From Panacagrimonas sp046594215 (GTDB lineage: Bacteria; Pseudomonadota; Gammaproteobacteria; Nevskiales; Nevskiaceae), in NCBI GenBank assembly GCA_046594215.1, contig JBKJPX010000057.1, forward strand, positions 172,339-236,338: a stretch of 64,000 nucleotides of DNA, written 5' to 3'. The position numbers were made by a program, and so were the translations under genes. Of this stretch, positions 37,975-46,368 are shown piece after piece. The notes under the pieces were generated by a model. That model had not been told where the DNA came from. It did no database searches and worked only from the letters and a program-made list of their open reading frames with translations. Every line of letters begins with the position of its first letter. Positions within the stretch are counted from its first letter, which is position 1.

Positions 37975-39462
37975 ATGGAGCCGCTGCGGCGCCCGCCCTT
38001 CGCGTTTGCCAAGCGTCACGGCCTGATCGTGACCGAGGACCGCGGCGATCACGTCATCGTGATGGCGCGGCCCGGCACCAGCATCGATGCGCTGCAGGAG
38101 GCGCGGCGCTTCGTCGGTCGCGCGGTGCGCCTTCAGCGCGTGGGCGCCGACGAATTCGACGCACTTCTGTCGCGCACCTACGAAGGACAGACCGGTGCCG
38201 CGGCAAGCCTGATGGACGGCCTGGACGCCGACGAAGGTGACCTCGCGGCGCTCGCGCAGGCTTTGTCCGACAACCAGGACCTGCTCGAATCCAACGACGA
38301 CGCACCCGTCATCAAGTTCATCAACGGGCTGCTGGTGGAGGCGATCAAGGAAAACGCGTCCGATATCCATATCGAGAGCTTCGAGAGCCGCCTGCAGGTG
38401 CGCTTTCGCGTCGACGGCGTCCTGCGCGAGGTCATGCAGCCGCCGCGCGCGCTCGCCCCGCGACTGGTATCGCGTATCAAGGTCATGGCCAAGCTCGACA
38501 TCGCCGAGAAGCGATTGCCGCAGGACGGCCGCATCAGCCGCGCATTCGGCGGCCGCAAGGTGGACGTGCGCGTCAGCACGATTCCCACCGGCACGAATCT
38601 CGAGCGCGTCGTGATGCGCATCCTGGACAAGCAGGCCGAGCGCCTCGACCTCGGCGAGCTGGGCCTGGACGACACACAGATCGACGTGCTGAAGCGGATC
38701 ATTTTCCGGCCGTACGGGATTCTCCTGGTAACGGGCCCGACAGGTTCGGGCAAGACGACGACGCTGTACTCCGCGCTGTCGGTGCTCAACGATCGATCGC
38801 GGAACATCATGACGGTCGAGGATCCGATCGAGTACTACATCGACGGCGTCGGCCAGACCCAGGTCAACACCAAGGTCGAGATGACCTTCGCGCGCGGATT
38901 GCGCGCGATCCTGCGCCAGGATCCGGACGTGGTGATGGTCGGCGAAATCCGAGATCTCGACACCGCGCAGATTGCGGTGCAGGCCAGCCAGACGGGCCAC
39001 CTCGTGCTGTCGACCCTCCACACGAACACCGCCGTGGGCGCGGTGACGCGCCTGCGCGACATGGGCGTTGAGCCCTACCAGCTGTCGTCCTCGCTGGTCG
39101 GTCTGATGGCGCAGCGCCTGGTGCGCACGCTGTGTCCGCACTGCAAGCAGGCCTACGAACCCGGCATCGCCGAAGTCGAGCAGCTGGGCCTTCCCGCCGC
39201 GCGTCACGGCACGTTCCAGCTCTTCAAGCCGGTCGGGTGCCCGCTGTGCAGGCACACGGGCTTCCTGGGCCGCAGCGGCATCCAGGAAATCATCGACGTG
39301 GATCGACAGATCGAAGCGATGATCCACGACAACGCGAGCGAGCAATCGCTGGAGGCCTACGCACGCAGCAAGGGGCCGGGCATCGTGCAGTCGGGGCGCA
39401 ACAAGGTGCTGCGTGGCGAGACGACGATGCGTGAGGTCCTGCGCGTGACAATCGAAGAATGA
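37975..39462 (+). CDS. gspE: Type II secretion system ATPase GspE
   Basis: Cytoplasmic AAA-like ATPase that drives pseudopilus assembly. It has 495 residues. An N1E region is followed by Walker A GPTGSGKTTTLYSAL (near 255), the Asp box TVEDPIEYY, Walker B RAILRQDPDVVMVGEIRD, the His box LSTLHTNTA, and the tetracysteine zinc site (CPHC near 386 and CPLC near 421). It lacks a long N-terminal extension. It is separated from gspF by a 107-bp gap with an unusual inverted repeat. Confidence 0.97.
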   Translation: MEPLRRPPFAFAKRHGLIVTEDRGDHVIVMARPGTSIDALQEARRFVGRAVRLQRVGADEFDALLSRTYEGQTGAAASLMDGLDADEGDLAALAQALSDNQDLLESNDDAPVIKFINGLLVEAIKENASDIHIESFESRLQVRFRVDGVLREVMQPPRALAPRLVSRIKVMAKLDIAEKRLPQDGRISRAFGGRKVDVRVSTIPTGTNLERVVMRILDKQAERLDLGELGLDDTQIDVLKRIIFRPYGILLVTGPTGSGKTTTLYSALSVLNDRSRNIMTVEDPIEYYIDGVGQTQVNTKVEMTFARGLRAILRQDPDVVMVGEIRDLDTAQIAVQASQTGHLVLSTLHTNTAVGAVTRLRDMGVEPYQLSSSLVGLMAQRLVRTLCPHCKQAYEPGIAEVEQLGLPAARHGTFQLFKPVGCPLCRHTGFLGRSGIQEIIDVDRQIEAMIHDNASEQSLEAYARSKGPGIVQSGRNKVLRGETTMREVLRVTIEE

Positions 39463-39463
39463 A

Positions 39464-39563
39464 CAGTGGTCGCAAGTGCCGGTCGTCAGTGTCGGCTGTC
39501 GCTTCCGAAGTCGGGCGGGTCCTGTCGCCGGCCTCGGCCACTGACACTTGCCACTGACCACTG
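39464..39563. repeat. Imperfect inverted repeat between gspE and gspF
   Basis: The left arm holds, in order, CAGTGGTC, CAAGTG and TCAGTG. The right arm (CCACTGACACTTGCCACTGA followed by CCACTG) has their reverse complements in reverse order, ending at 39563. The arms flank about 45-50 bases. It fills nearly the whole 107-bp gap inside an otherwise tight operon. It may be a dispersed repeat element or an mRNA hairpin; no T-tract is present. Confidence 0.6.
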
Positions 39564-39569
39564 CGTCCG

Positions 39570-40790
39570 ATGGCCGCCTTTGAATACACCGCGCTCAATG
39601 CCACCGGCGGACAGGAACGCGGCCTGATCGAGGGCGACACCGCGCGCCACGCGCGCGCCAGCCTGCGGGACCGCGGCCTGATGCCGCTGGAGATCCGCGA
39701 AGTCCAGGAGAAGTCGGCGCAACAGACCGCGCTGTTCGGGGGAGGTGGCGGCGGCCGCATCAGCGTCACCGAACTCACGCTGTTCACGCGCCAGCTCGCG
39801 ACGCTCGTGCGCTCGGGGCTGCCGCTCGACGAGGCGCTGACGGCTGTGTCGCAGCAGAGCGAGTCCAAGCGCGTGAAGCGCATCGCGCTGGGCGTGCGCT
39901 CGTCCGTGCTCGAAGGATCGAGCCTCGCGCAGGCCCTCAACCAGTTTCCCAATGCGTTCCCGCCGTTGTTCCGCGCCACCGTCGAGGCCGGCGAACAGTC
40001 GGGCAAGCTGGACAATATCCTCGAGCGTCTCGCCGAATACGTCGAACGGCGCCAGGAACTGCAGCAGAAGGTTTTGCTCGCCTCGCTCTATCCCGTGATC
40101 CTCACGGTCGTCGCCATTGGCGTGGTGGTGCTCTTGCTGGCCTACGTCGTGCCGCAGGTGGTGGGCGTGTACAGCGACATGAAGCAGGAACTGCCGGGGC
40201 TGACCAAGGGGCTGATCGCGCTCAGCGACTTCGTACGCGACTACGGCATGTACGTCGGCGCCGCGCTCGTCGTCGCGCTGATCGTATTCAACCGGATGAT
40301 GCGCAACGAGGACTTCCGCCGGAAGGTCCATCGGTTCCAGCTTCGCCTTCCCCTCATCGGCCGGCTCACGCGTGGCGCAAACACGGGGCGGTTCACGCGC
40401 ACGCTCGGCATCCTGTTCGGCAGTGGCGTGCCGATCCTGGACGCGATGCGCATCGGCACGCAGGTGGTCTCGAACGTGCCCATGCGCGATGCCATCGACA
40501 TCGCGACCACCAAGGTGCGCGAAGGTGCGCCGCTGGCGCGCTCGCTGGGCGAGAGCAAGCTGTTCCCGCCGATCGCGTTGCACCTGATCGCCAGCGGCGA
40601 ATCCTCGGGGCGTCTGGACGAGATGCTCGACAGCGCCGCGCGCAACCAGGAACGCGAGGTGGAAACCCTGGTCGGCGCCCTCGTCGCCATCCTGGGCCCG
40701 GTGCTGATCCTGGCAATGGGCGGCATCGTGCTGCTGATCGTGCTCGCGATCCTGCTGCCGATCTTCGATCTGAACCAGCTGGTGAAGTAG
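39570..40790 (+). CDS. gspF: Type II secretion system inner-membrane protein GspF
   Basis: Polytopic platform protein of the T2SS. It has 406 residues and the duplicated GspF/PilC domain. The N-terminal part MAAFEYTALNATGGQERGLIEGD is typical. The first domain includes LTLFTRQLATLVRSGLPLDEAL (near 65-86) and the second TGRFTRTLGILFGSGVPILDAM (near 271-292). Membrane helices lie at ~170-195, ~220-240 and ~370-395. It is the last gsp gene in the window; gspG-N do not follow. The next gene is plsX on the opposite strand. Confidence 0.97.
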   Translation: MAAFEYTALNATGGQERGLIEGDTARHARASLRDRGLMPLEIREVQEKSAQQTALFGGGGGGRISVTELTLFTRQLATLVRSGLPLDEALTAVSQQSESKRVKRIALGVRSSVLEGSSLAQALNQFPNAFPPLFRATVEAGEQSGKLDNILERLAEYVERRQELQQKVLLASLYPVILTVVAIGVVVLLLAYVVPQVVGVYSDMKQELPGLTKGLIALSDFVRDYGMYVGAALVVALIVFNRMMRNEDFRRKVHRFQLRLPLIGRLTRGANTGRFTRTLGILFGSGVPILDAMRIGTQVVSNVPMRDAIDIATTKVREGAPLARSLGESKLFPPIALHLIASGESSGRLDEMLDSAARNQEREVETLVGALVAILGPVLILAMGGIVLLIVLAILLPIFDLNQLVK

Positions 40791-40864
40791 GACCGCTGCT
40801 TACCGGGTCGGGAAATACGGGTGGGGTAAAATCGCTGCGGTACCAGGGCGCGCAGAAAGTGGAG

Positions 40865-41902
40865 CTAGCTGGCCGCGGCGACGTCTACAGCGCCCGGCTT
40901 CAGCGTCGCGCCCAGTAGCGCACTGATGCGACGGGGCACGTCCTGCTGGACCTCGCGCACGCCCACGCGGATCGCGTTGGCGAACCCGGTCGCGTCGGCG
41001 CTGCCATGCGACTTCACGACCGTGCCGTTCAGGCCCAGCAGAGTGGCCCCGTTGTAGTGCCGCGGATCGATGCGCTTGCCCAATGCCTTGAGGGCGGGCA
41101 TCGCGGCCACCGCCGCGAGCTTGTTGAGCACGCTGGACGTGAATTCTTCCTTGAGGAAGTGGCGAATCATCTTGGCCACGCCTTCGCCGGTCTTGAGCGC
41201 GACGTTGCCGACGAAGCCATCGCAGACGACGAGGTCGACTTCCGAAAGGAATATCCCATCGCCCTCGATGAAGCCGATGTAGTTCAGGCCAGAGGCCTGC
41301 AGATGCGCCGCCGCGCCGCGAATGACGTCGTTGCCCTTGATCTCTTCCGAGCCGATGTTGAGCAGGGCGACCGTGGGCCTGTCCTTCCCGTGCATCGCGG
41401 TGATCAGGGCCGAGCCCATGACGGCGAACTGCAACAGCTGCTCGGAGGTGCACTCGGCGTTGGCGCCGAGATCGAGCATGTGAACGTAGCCGTTGACGGA
41501 CGGGAGGGCGGAGACGATCGCCGGACGATCGATGCCCGGCAGCGTCTTGAGGACGAACTTGGCAGTCGCCATCAGCGCGCCGGTATTGCCGGCGCAGACC
41601 ATTGCCTGGGCCTGGCCTTCATGAACGAGGTCGATGGCGACGCGCATCGACGAGTCCTTCTTGCCGCGCAGGACCTTGGACGGGCTCTCGTCCATTCCCA
41701 CGACCTGGGTCGTGTGCCGGATGCTGCGACGGGGGTTCTGGTCGGCCTTGCGCTTGCGCAGCTCGGCTTCGATTTGCGGCTGGTCGCCGACCAGCACGAT
41801 GCTCAGGTCGGGGTCCTCGTGCAGACACGCGAGAGCGGCGGGCACGGTCACTTCGAGACCGTGGTCGCCGCTCATTGCATCGACGGACAGGGTGACCGGC
41901 AC
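40865..41902 (-). CDS. plsX: Phosphate acyltransferase PlsX
   Basis: This enzyme makes acyl-phosphate from acyl-ACP for phospholipid synthesis. It has 345 residues with the family start VTLSVDAMSGDHGLEVTVPAAL. Conserved parts include SMRVAIDLVHEGQAQAMVCAGNTGALMA, ALPSVNGYVHMLDLGANAECTSEQLLQFA and VVCDGFVGNVALKTGEG. The expected partner fabH does not follow; instead gspF converges from the other side with 74 bp between the stops. Upstream are rpmF and the yceD homologue on the same strand. Confidence 0.97.
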   Translation of the reverse strand: MPVTLSVDAMSGDHGLEVTVPAALACLHEDPDLSIVLVGDQPQIEAELRKRKADQNPRRSIRHTTQVVGMDESPSKVLRGKKDSSMRVAIDLVHEGQAQAMVCAGNTGALMATAKFVLKTLPGIDRPAIVSALPSVNGYVHMLDLGANAECTSEQLLQFAVMGSALITAMHGKDRPTVALLNIGSEEIKGNDVIRGAAAHLQASGLNYIGFIEGDGIFLSEVDLVVCDGFVGNVALKTGEGVAKMIRHFLKEEFTSSVLNKLAAVAAMPALKALGKRIDPRHYNGATLLGLNGTVVKSHGSADATGFANAIRVGVREVQQDVPRRISALLGATLKPGAVDVAAAS

Positions 41903-41925
41903 AGCGCGAGCCGACCGGTCCGGGT

Positions 41926-42120
41926 TTATTCGGACGCGGCTTCCGGCGCGGCCTTGTCGATCACCTTCTTGCCACGGTAATAGCCGTCAGCCGTCACGTG
42001 ATGGCGCAGATGCGTCTCGCCCGAGGTCGGATCGACCGAGAGGGCGGGCGCGGTCAGCGCGTCGTGGGCGCGGCGATGGCCACGGGTCGAACGGGATTTG
42101 CGGGATTTCTGGACTGCCAT
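41926..42120 (-). CDS. rpmF: Ribosomal protein L32
   Basis: Large-subunit ribosomal protein of 64 residues. MAVQKSRKSRSTRGHRRAHDAL matches the conserved N-terminus, and GETHLRHHVTADGYYRGKKVI the core. This is the zinc-free form without the four cysteines. It sits 1 bp after the yceD homologue and 23 bp before plsX, the classical order. Confidence 0.98.
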   Translation of the reverse strand: MAVQKSRKSRSTRGHRRAHDALTAPALSVDPTSGETHLRHHVTADGYYRGKKVIDKAAPEAASE

Positions 42121-42121
42121 A

Positions 42122-42634
42122 TCACTTCCTTCGGGCTGGGGGCACGCCCTTCAAACTCAAGCTTTTCAGTGCTGCCAGCGGACGCGATCTTTCGACCTCG
42201 TCCCGTGGCTCGTCCGACGGCGGGCGTGCATTCTCGCACGCCGGACACCTCGGCATCATGGGCAAGGCCAACAACACCTCGTCCTCGACAATCTCGTGCA
42301 GCATCAGGCTGTCGTCGCGAACCAGCAGCGGCTCGCCGTCGGCCATCAACCGCTCTTCCTCTTCTTCGCTCATCGCAAGGGCCAGTTTCACCGCCGCGTC
42401 CAGCGACCATGCGAACGGCTCGATGCAGACCCGGCACTCCAGCCTCAGCTGGCCGGCGATGCGACCTTCGAGCCAGCCCTGGCGCGAAGCATCGGTCCAC
42501 ACGCGCAGTTCCGCCCTCAGGTTCTCTGGAAACAGTTCGCTCAGCCGCTCCAGGCCCGCCGAGTCCACCGGACCGGCATAGCGTTCGTCTCGGGCCAAGG
42601 CGCGAGAGGCGCTGATCTGGGCAGGGATGGTCAT
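42122..42634 (-). CDS. yceD: YceD family protein (DUF177), large-subunit rRNA accumulation protein
   Basis: Cytoplasmic protein needed for normal 23S rRNA levels in E. coli and plants. It has 170 residues from MTIPAQISASRALARDERYAG. It carries the metal-binding-like cysteine pattern RLECRVCIEPFAW (near 83-95) and CPACENARPP (near 137). The start gives the family N-terminus; an open extension upstream looks non-coding. It is divergent from maf, with 68 bp between starts, and directly precedes rpmF. Confidence 0.92.
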   Translation of the reverse strand: MTIPAQISASRALARDERYAGPVDSAGLERLSELFPENLRAELRVWTDASRQGWLEGRIAGQLRLECRVCIEPFAWSLDAAVKLALAMSEEEEERLMADGEPLLVRDDSLMLHEIVEDEVLLALPMMPRCPACENARPPSDEPRDEVERSRPLAALKSLSLKGVPPARRK

Positions 42635-42702
42635 GGCGAGGTCGCCAAAAAGGGCGCGAATGGTAGATTCGCGCCCCTCCCAAGTCAAAGCACCGGACCC
42701 AG

Positions 42703-43281
42703 ATGGCGCCCCTGATCCTGGCATCCACCTCGCGTTACCGCGCCGAATTGCTCGCCCGCCTGCGGCTGCCTTTCGAGCAGCTGCCCCCGAAAGCAGACGA
42801 AACCCCGAAGGCCGGTGAAACTGCCGAGAAGCTCGCCGTACGGCTCGCGCACATGAAGGGCCAGTCCATCGCCAAGGCCCGGCCCGAGGCCTGCGTGATC
42901 GGATCGGACCAGTCCGCATCCTGCATGAATCGCCTGCTCGGCAAGCCCGGCAACCGCGAGGCTGCCTGCGAGCAGCTGGCTTTCATGGCGGGCCGCACGG
43001 TGATGTTCGCCACCGGCCTGTCCGTGTTTCACCCCGACCTGCCGCGACCGCTGGCCGAGCTGGATGTCACGCTGGTGAAGCTACGTCGGCTCAAGAGTGC
43101 GGATATCGAGCGCTATGTCGATGCCGAGCCATCCTTCGACTGCGCCGGCAGCTTCAAAGCCGAGGGCCTGGGGATCACGCTCTTCGAGGAAATCCAGTCG
43201 CGCGATCCGACGGGGCTTATCGGCCTACCGCTGGTGGCGACAGCGCGGATGCTGCGCAAGGCGGGTTACCTGCTTCCGTAG
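42703..43281 (+). CDS. maf: Maf-family nucleotide pyrophosphatase (YceF type, 7-methyl-GTP pyrophosphatase)
   Basis: House-cleaning enzyme predicted to hydrolyse modified nucleoside triphosphates; YceF members prefer 7-methyl-GTP. It has 192 residues. The N-terminal motif LILASTSRYRAELL and the catalytic-loop GSDQSASCMNRLLGKPG (near 67-83) are clear, followed by the C-terminal FKAEGLGITLFEEIQSRDPTGLIGLPL. The context next to yceD and rpmF fits YceF rather than YhdE. Substrate is inferred by context. Confidence 0.93.
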   Translation: MAPLILASTSRYRAELLARLRLPFEQLPPKADETPKAGETAEKLAVRLAHMKGQSIAKARPEACVIGSDQSASCMNRLLGKPGNREAACEQLAFMAGRTVMFATGLSVFHPDLPRPLAELDVTLVKLRRLKSADIERYVDAEPSFDCAGSFKAEGLGITLFEEIQSRDPTGLIGLPLVATARMLRKAGYLLP

Positions 43282-43325
43282 GCCCGGCAAAGCCCGGGAG
43301 GCCGATCCGAAGCAAGGGCGGTCTC

Positions 43326-43991
43326 TCAAGGATCGAGCCAGCGCGGAAGATCGGCGACTGACTCGACCAGCCCCAGCGCCCCCGCCGCGAGAATCCTTTG
43401 TGGTGCATGCACCCCACAGGTCACGCCGAGCATCGGCATCCCGATGGCCCGCGCCATGGCGGCGTCGTACTCGGTATCGCCGATCATCAGCGCACGCTCG
43501 ACGGGTACCGCGAGTTCGGCGAGCAATTCCGTGAGCATCAGCGGGTCCGGCTTGTTCGCGGTCTCGTCGGCGGTACGCGTGGCGGCGAACAGGGGCGCTA
43601 ACGCGGAATGATGCTTGAGCGAGCGCGCCAGGCCCGGTCGCGGCTTGCCGGTGGCGACGGCCAGCCTGAATCCCGATTCCGCGAGTCGCAGGAGCGTCTG
43701 TTCGACGCCCTCGAACAAGGGCGCCTCGTTATGCCCCTGCCCCACGAACGTCGCGCGGTAGCCCATCAGGAGCTTGATCAGTTCCTCGGTGTTGATCTCG
43801 GGGTACAGCCTCCGCATCCCGTCGGTCATGCCCAGACCGATCAGCTCGCCGATCTTGGCGTCGGAGCGCGGCGGCAGGTTCAGGTCCGCGATCGCAGCCT
43901 GCATGCTTCGCACGATCAGGCCCTCGGAATCCGCGAGCGTGCCGTCCCAGTCGAAGATCAGCAGCGTGTAGCGCCGACCCGCCGCGTTCAT
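43326..43991 (-). CDS. HAD-superfamily phosphatase (phosphoglycolate phosphatase-like)
   Basis: The 221-residue protein is a HAD hydrolase with a helical cap. Motif I is LLIFDWDGTLADSEG (residues 9-23), motif II lies in LAVATGKPRPGL, and motifs III/IV in DETANKPDP and MIGDTEYDAAMA. Candidate roles are phosphoglycolate phosphatase or a MupP-like sugar-phosphate phosphatase. In Pseudomonas a HAD gene also lies next to rluC. Its ATG overlaps the stop of the upstream unknown gene by 4 bp (ATGA). The frame is open further upstream, but that lies inside the neighbour. The exact substrate is unresolved. Confidence 0.9.
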   Translation of the reverse strand: MNAAGRRYTLLIFDWDGTLADSEGLIVRSMQAAIADLNLPPRSDAKIGELIGLGMTDGMRRLYPEINTEELIKLLMGYRATFVGQGHNEAPLFEGVEQTLLRLAESGFRLAVATGKPRPGLARSLKHHSALAPLFAATRTADETANKPDPLMLTELLAELAVPVERALMIGDTEYDAAMARAIGMPMLGVTCGVHAPQRILAAGALGLVESVADLPRWLDP

Positions 43992-45400
43992 GGCGGCGTC
44001 TGCAGCGGCAGCGGCGTCGAGAATTCCTTGGTCTTGCCGATGAACGTGAAGCCCAGCGTCTGCGCGGCCGGGTCGTAAGCGTAAGGCCCACCCGAGCTCG
44101 GATCGAGGAAGCGCGTGCCCAGCGACTTCACCTGCGCCGCGGTCGAATCCGGTGTCGCGCCCGTGCGCCGGAGTTCGAGCTGCAAACCCACCATCCCCTG
44201 CAGTGCGGCGAGATTGCACTGCCGTCCGAGGTGCTGGATGTACTGGTCGGTGCTGTCCATGCTCGCGTGCATCACGCGCCCAATCGGGTTGTAGAACCAC
44301 TCCCACCACCTCACACCAGACCCCGACGCTGGCGGCCTGGCATCCACCGCGTCGACTGCGACCTTCACGTCGACGCAGCCCCTCTTCTCGATCGCCAGAA
44401 CGTGCTCGATGTCGTCGAGACTGCGCAGCGTGCTCTCGTTCTTCTTTACCAGCAGCCGGTACCACCAGGCCGATGAGCTGGGGAAATCCCGCTGCACCAT
44501 GGGGTCGTCCGGATTCGTGATGCGACTCCACAGGGCGGCCTGCATGCGGAACTCGGAGGCCAGCGGGCCCGCCATGCTCAGCTCGGTGGGCGCGAAGGGG
44601 CGCACGATCGACTCGATGGCTTCCAGTGCCGGTCCGTCCATCATCGGCTGGTCGCGGATCAGCTCGGACGCGAACAGCAGGTGGGCCGCGTAGGCTCGCG
44701 AGGCGATGAGCTTGTCGAGCAGGCCGATGTCGCGCGCCGCCAGCATGCGGCGCCAGACGGCGGCCGAGCGCGCGAGCGCCACCGTGGCCTGCTGGACGGA
44801 GCCCTCCTCGGCCGCCAGCGCGAGCACCGAGAGGTTTACGACGCCGACGCGCAACACGAGGTTGTCGACCGGGTCGTCTGGCGTCGGCGCGCGGGTGTCG
44901 GCGAAGCGCGGATAGGTTTCCAGCTCGTGGTAGCGCACCAGCAGTGGCGCCAGGCGCTGCACGAGCGGCGCGAAGGCGGCGCGTTGCGCCCGGCTCTTGC
45001 GCATGCAGCGGTAGGCGCCTTCCTTGTTGCCGGCGCTGCAGAGGCTCACGCCGGTTTCATCGAACGCGGCGAACGGGCGCCCCAGCGCCGACGCATAGGT
45101 CTTGGGCGGCGGGCCGCCGTGGGTAATCGCCTTGGCATAGGCATCCAGCGCCGCCGCGCCGCGTTCATAGGCCGGCTCTTCGCCGCCGATCGCGAAGCCA
45201 ACCATCGCGAGAAACAGGTTCTCAGCCTGTGGCACCGCCTCGGGTTTGGCCTCGAGCAAGGCCTGCGCCGTAGGCGTCAGCGGCTTGTCCCACCAGTTCC
45301 ACGAACCCCAGGCCAGAAGCGGCAGCACGAAAACCAGGATGAACACGAAACCCGGCCGGTGCGGCGTGCGGCCCGGCATGCGCAGGGTGCGGCCGGCCAT
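43988..45400 (-). CDS. Membrane-anchored protein of unknown function between rluC and the HAD gene
   Basis: No family is recognised in this 470-residue protein. After a short basic N-terminus there is a single membrane helix (residues ~17-33), followed by a long, mostly helical, probably periplasmic region. It has four cysteines (C121 and C132 close together, two more beyond residue 330) that might form disulfides. The C-terminus holds GTRFLDPSSGGPYAYDPAAQTLGFTFIG, a motif shape (DPxSGxPxxY) that I associate with hypothetical exported proteins. Its start shares one base with the rluC stop, and its stop overlaps the HAD start by 4 bp, so all three are coupled. Pseudomonas has sohB in the comparable place; this is not a SohB protease. 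Confidence 0.8.
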   Translation of the reverse strand: MAGRTLRMPGRTPHRPGFVFILVFVLPLLAWGSWNWWDKPLTPTAQALLEAKPEAVPQAENLFLAMVGFAIGGEEPAYERGAAALDAYAKAITHGGPPPKTYASALGRPFAAFDETGVSLCSAGNKEGAYRCMRKSRAQRAAFAPLVQRLAPLLVRYHELETYPRFADTRAPTPDDPVDNLVLRVGVVNLSVLALAAEEGSVQQATVALARSAAVWRRMLAARDIGLLDKLIASRAYAAHLLFASELIRDQPMMDGPALEAIESIVRPFAPTELSMAGPLASEFRMQAALWSRITNPDDPMVQRDFPSSSAWWYRLLVKKNESTLRSLDDIEHVLAIEKRGCVDVKVAVDAVDARPPASGSGVRWWEWFYNPIGRVMHASMDSTDQYIQHLGRQCNLAALQGMVGLQLELRRTGATPDSTAAQVKSLGTRFLDPSSGGPYAYDPAAQTLGFTFIGKTKEFSTPLPLQTPP

Positions 45401-46368
45401 CAGCGAACCCCCGGGAGGCGGCTGAGCACGTCGCGTAGTTCGTCAGGCATCGGCGCGCTCACGATCAGTTTGGGAAAGACCCCGTCGGCCGCGAACTTCA
45501 GCACATGGGAGTGCAGGAACATTCGCTTGAGCCCCTTGTCACGGACCGCCTTGTCGAACCCCCGCTCACCGTACTTGCGATCACCGGCTACCGGGTGACC
45601 CAGCGCCAGCGCGTGCACGCGGATCTGATGGGTGCGGCCCGAAAAGATCTGCACCTCGCAAAGCGTGGCATCGCGGTAGCGGGCCTGCGGCGAGAAGCGC
45701 GAGCGCGAGGGTTTGCCGTCCTCGTCGTCGACCTCGGTGAAGCGCTCGCCGTTCTCCAGCTGCGCCTTGACCAGGGCTGCGTCGACCTCGCGGTCTTCGC
45801 CCTTCCAGCGGCCGACGACGAGCGCGAAGTAGCGCTTCTCGGTCGTTCCGTCCTGGAACGCCTTCTGCGCACGCAGCAGGGCTGGCCTCGACTTGGCCAG
45901 AACCAGGACCCCGCTGGTGTCGCGGTCCAGACGATGGCAGAGCTCGATGAACTCGTACTTGCCCCAGGCCCGGATCGCCTCGATCACGCCGTACGCCAGC
46001 CCGCTGCCACCATGGCTGGCGTATCCGGCGGGCTTGTCGAGGGCCAGGTACTGCTCGTCCTCGTGGATTACCGAGGCCCTCAAGCGGTTGAGGACCTCGT
46101 CCGGCGGCCGAACCGCCTCTCCCTTCTCGGCCATCCGGACGGGAGGGATGCGAACGTCGTCACCTTCTACGAGCTTGCGCTCGGGCTTGGCCCGGCCGCC
46201 GTTGATGCGTACCTGGCCTGATCGCAACAATCTGTAAACGTGGGACTTCGGCACGCCCGGCAGCTCGCGCAGCAGGAAGTTGTCGATGCGTTGCCCGATC
46301 TCGCGGGCGCCGGCCTTGGCGTGGCGCGCGCCGGACTTCGGATCGCTGGGCTTGGAGGGAGTGGTCAC
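45400..46368 (-). CDS. rluC: 23S rRNA pseudouridine(955/2504/2580) synthase RluC
   Basis: This enzyme isomerises three uridines in 23S rRNA. An S4-like RNA-binding domain (GQRIDNFLLRELPGVPKSHVYRLLRSGQVRING) is followed by the catalytic domain with the Asp motif HRLDRDTSGVLVLAKS and the C-terminal RTHQIRVHALALGHPVAGDRKYG. The start is uncertain. A GTG at 46368 puts about 24 residues before the S4 domain, close to E. coli RluC; an ATG at 46494 would add 42 residues of non-coding-like, Arg/Ser-rich sequence. It is divergent from rne, as in E. coli and Pseudomonas. Confidence 0.93.
   Translation of the reverse strand: MTTPSKPSDPKSGARHAKAGAREIGQRIDNFLLRELPGVPKSHVYRLLRSGQVRINGGRAKPERKLVEGDDVRIPPVRMAEKGEAVRPPDEVLNRLRASVIHEDEQYLALDKPAGYASHGGSGLAYGVIEAIRAWGKYEFIELCHRLDRDTSGVLVLAKSRPALLRAQKAFQDGTTEKRYFALVVGRWKGEDREVDAALVKAQLENGERFTEVDDEDGKPSRSRFSPQARYRDATLCEVQIFSGRTHQIRVHALALGHPVAGDRKYGERGFDKAVRDKGLKRMFLHSHVLKFAADGVFPKLIVSAPMPDELRDVLSRLPGVR

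Noticed and set aside
36982..39561. Open frame of ~859 codons on the minus strand under gspD-gspE
   Set aside because: Antisense to two clear T2SS genes; no recognisable domain; typical of high-GC antisense frames.
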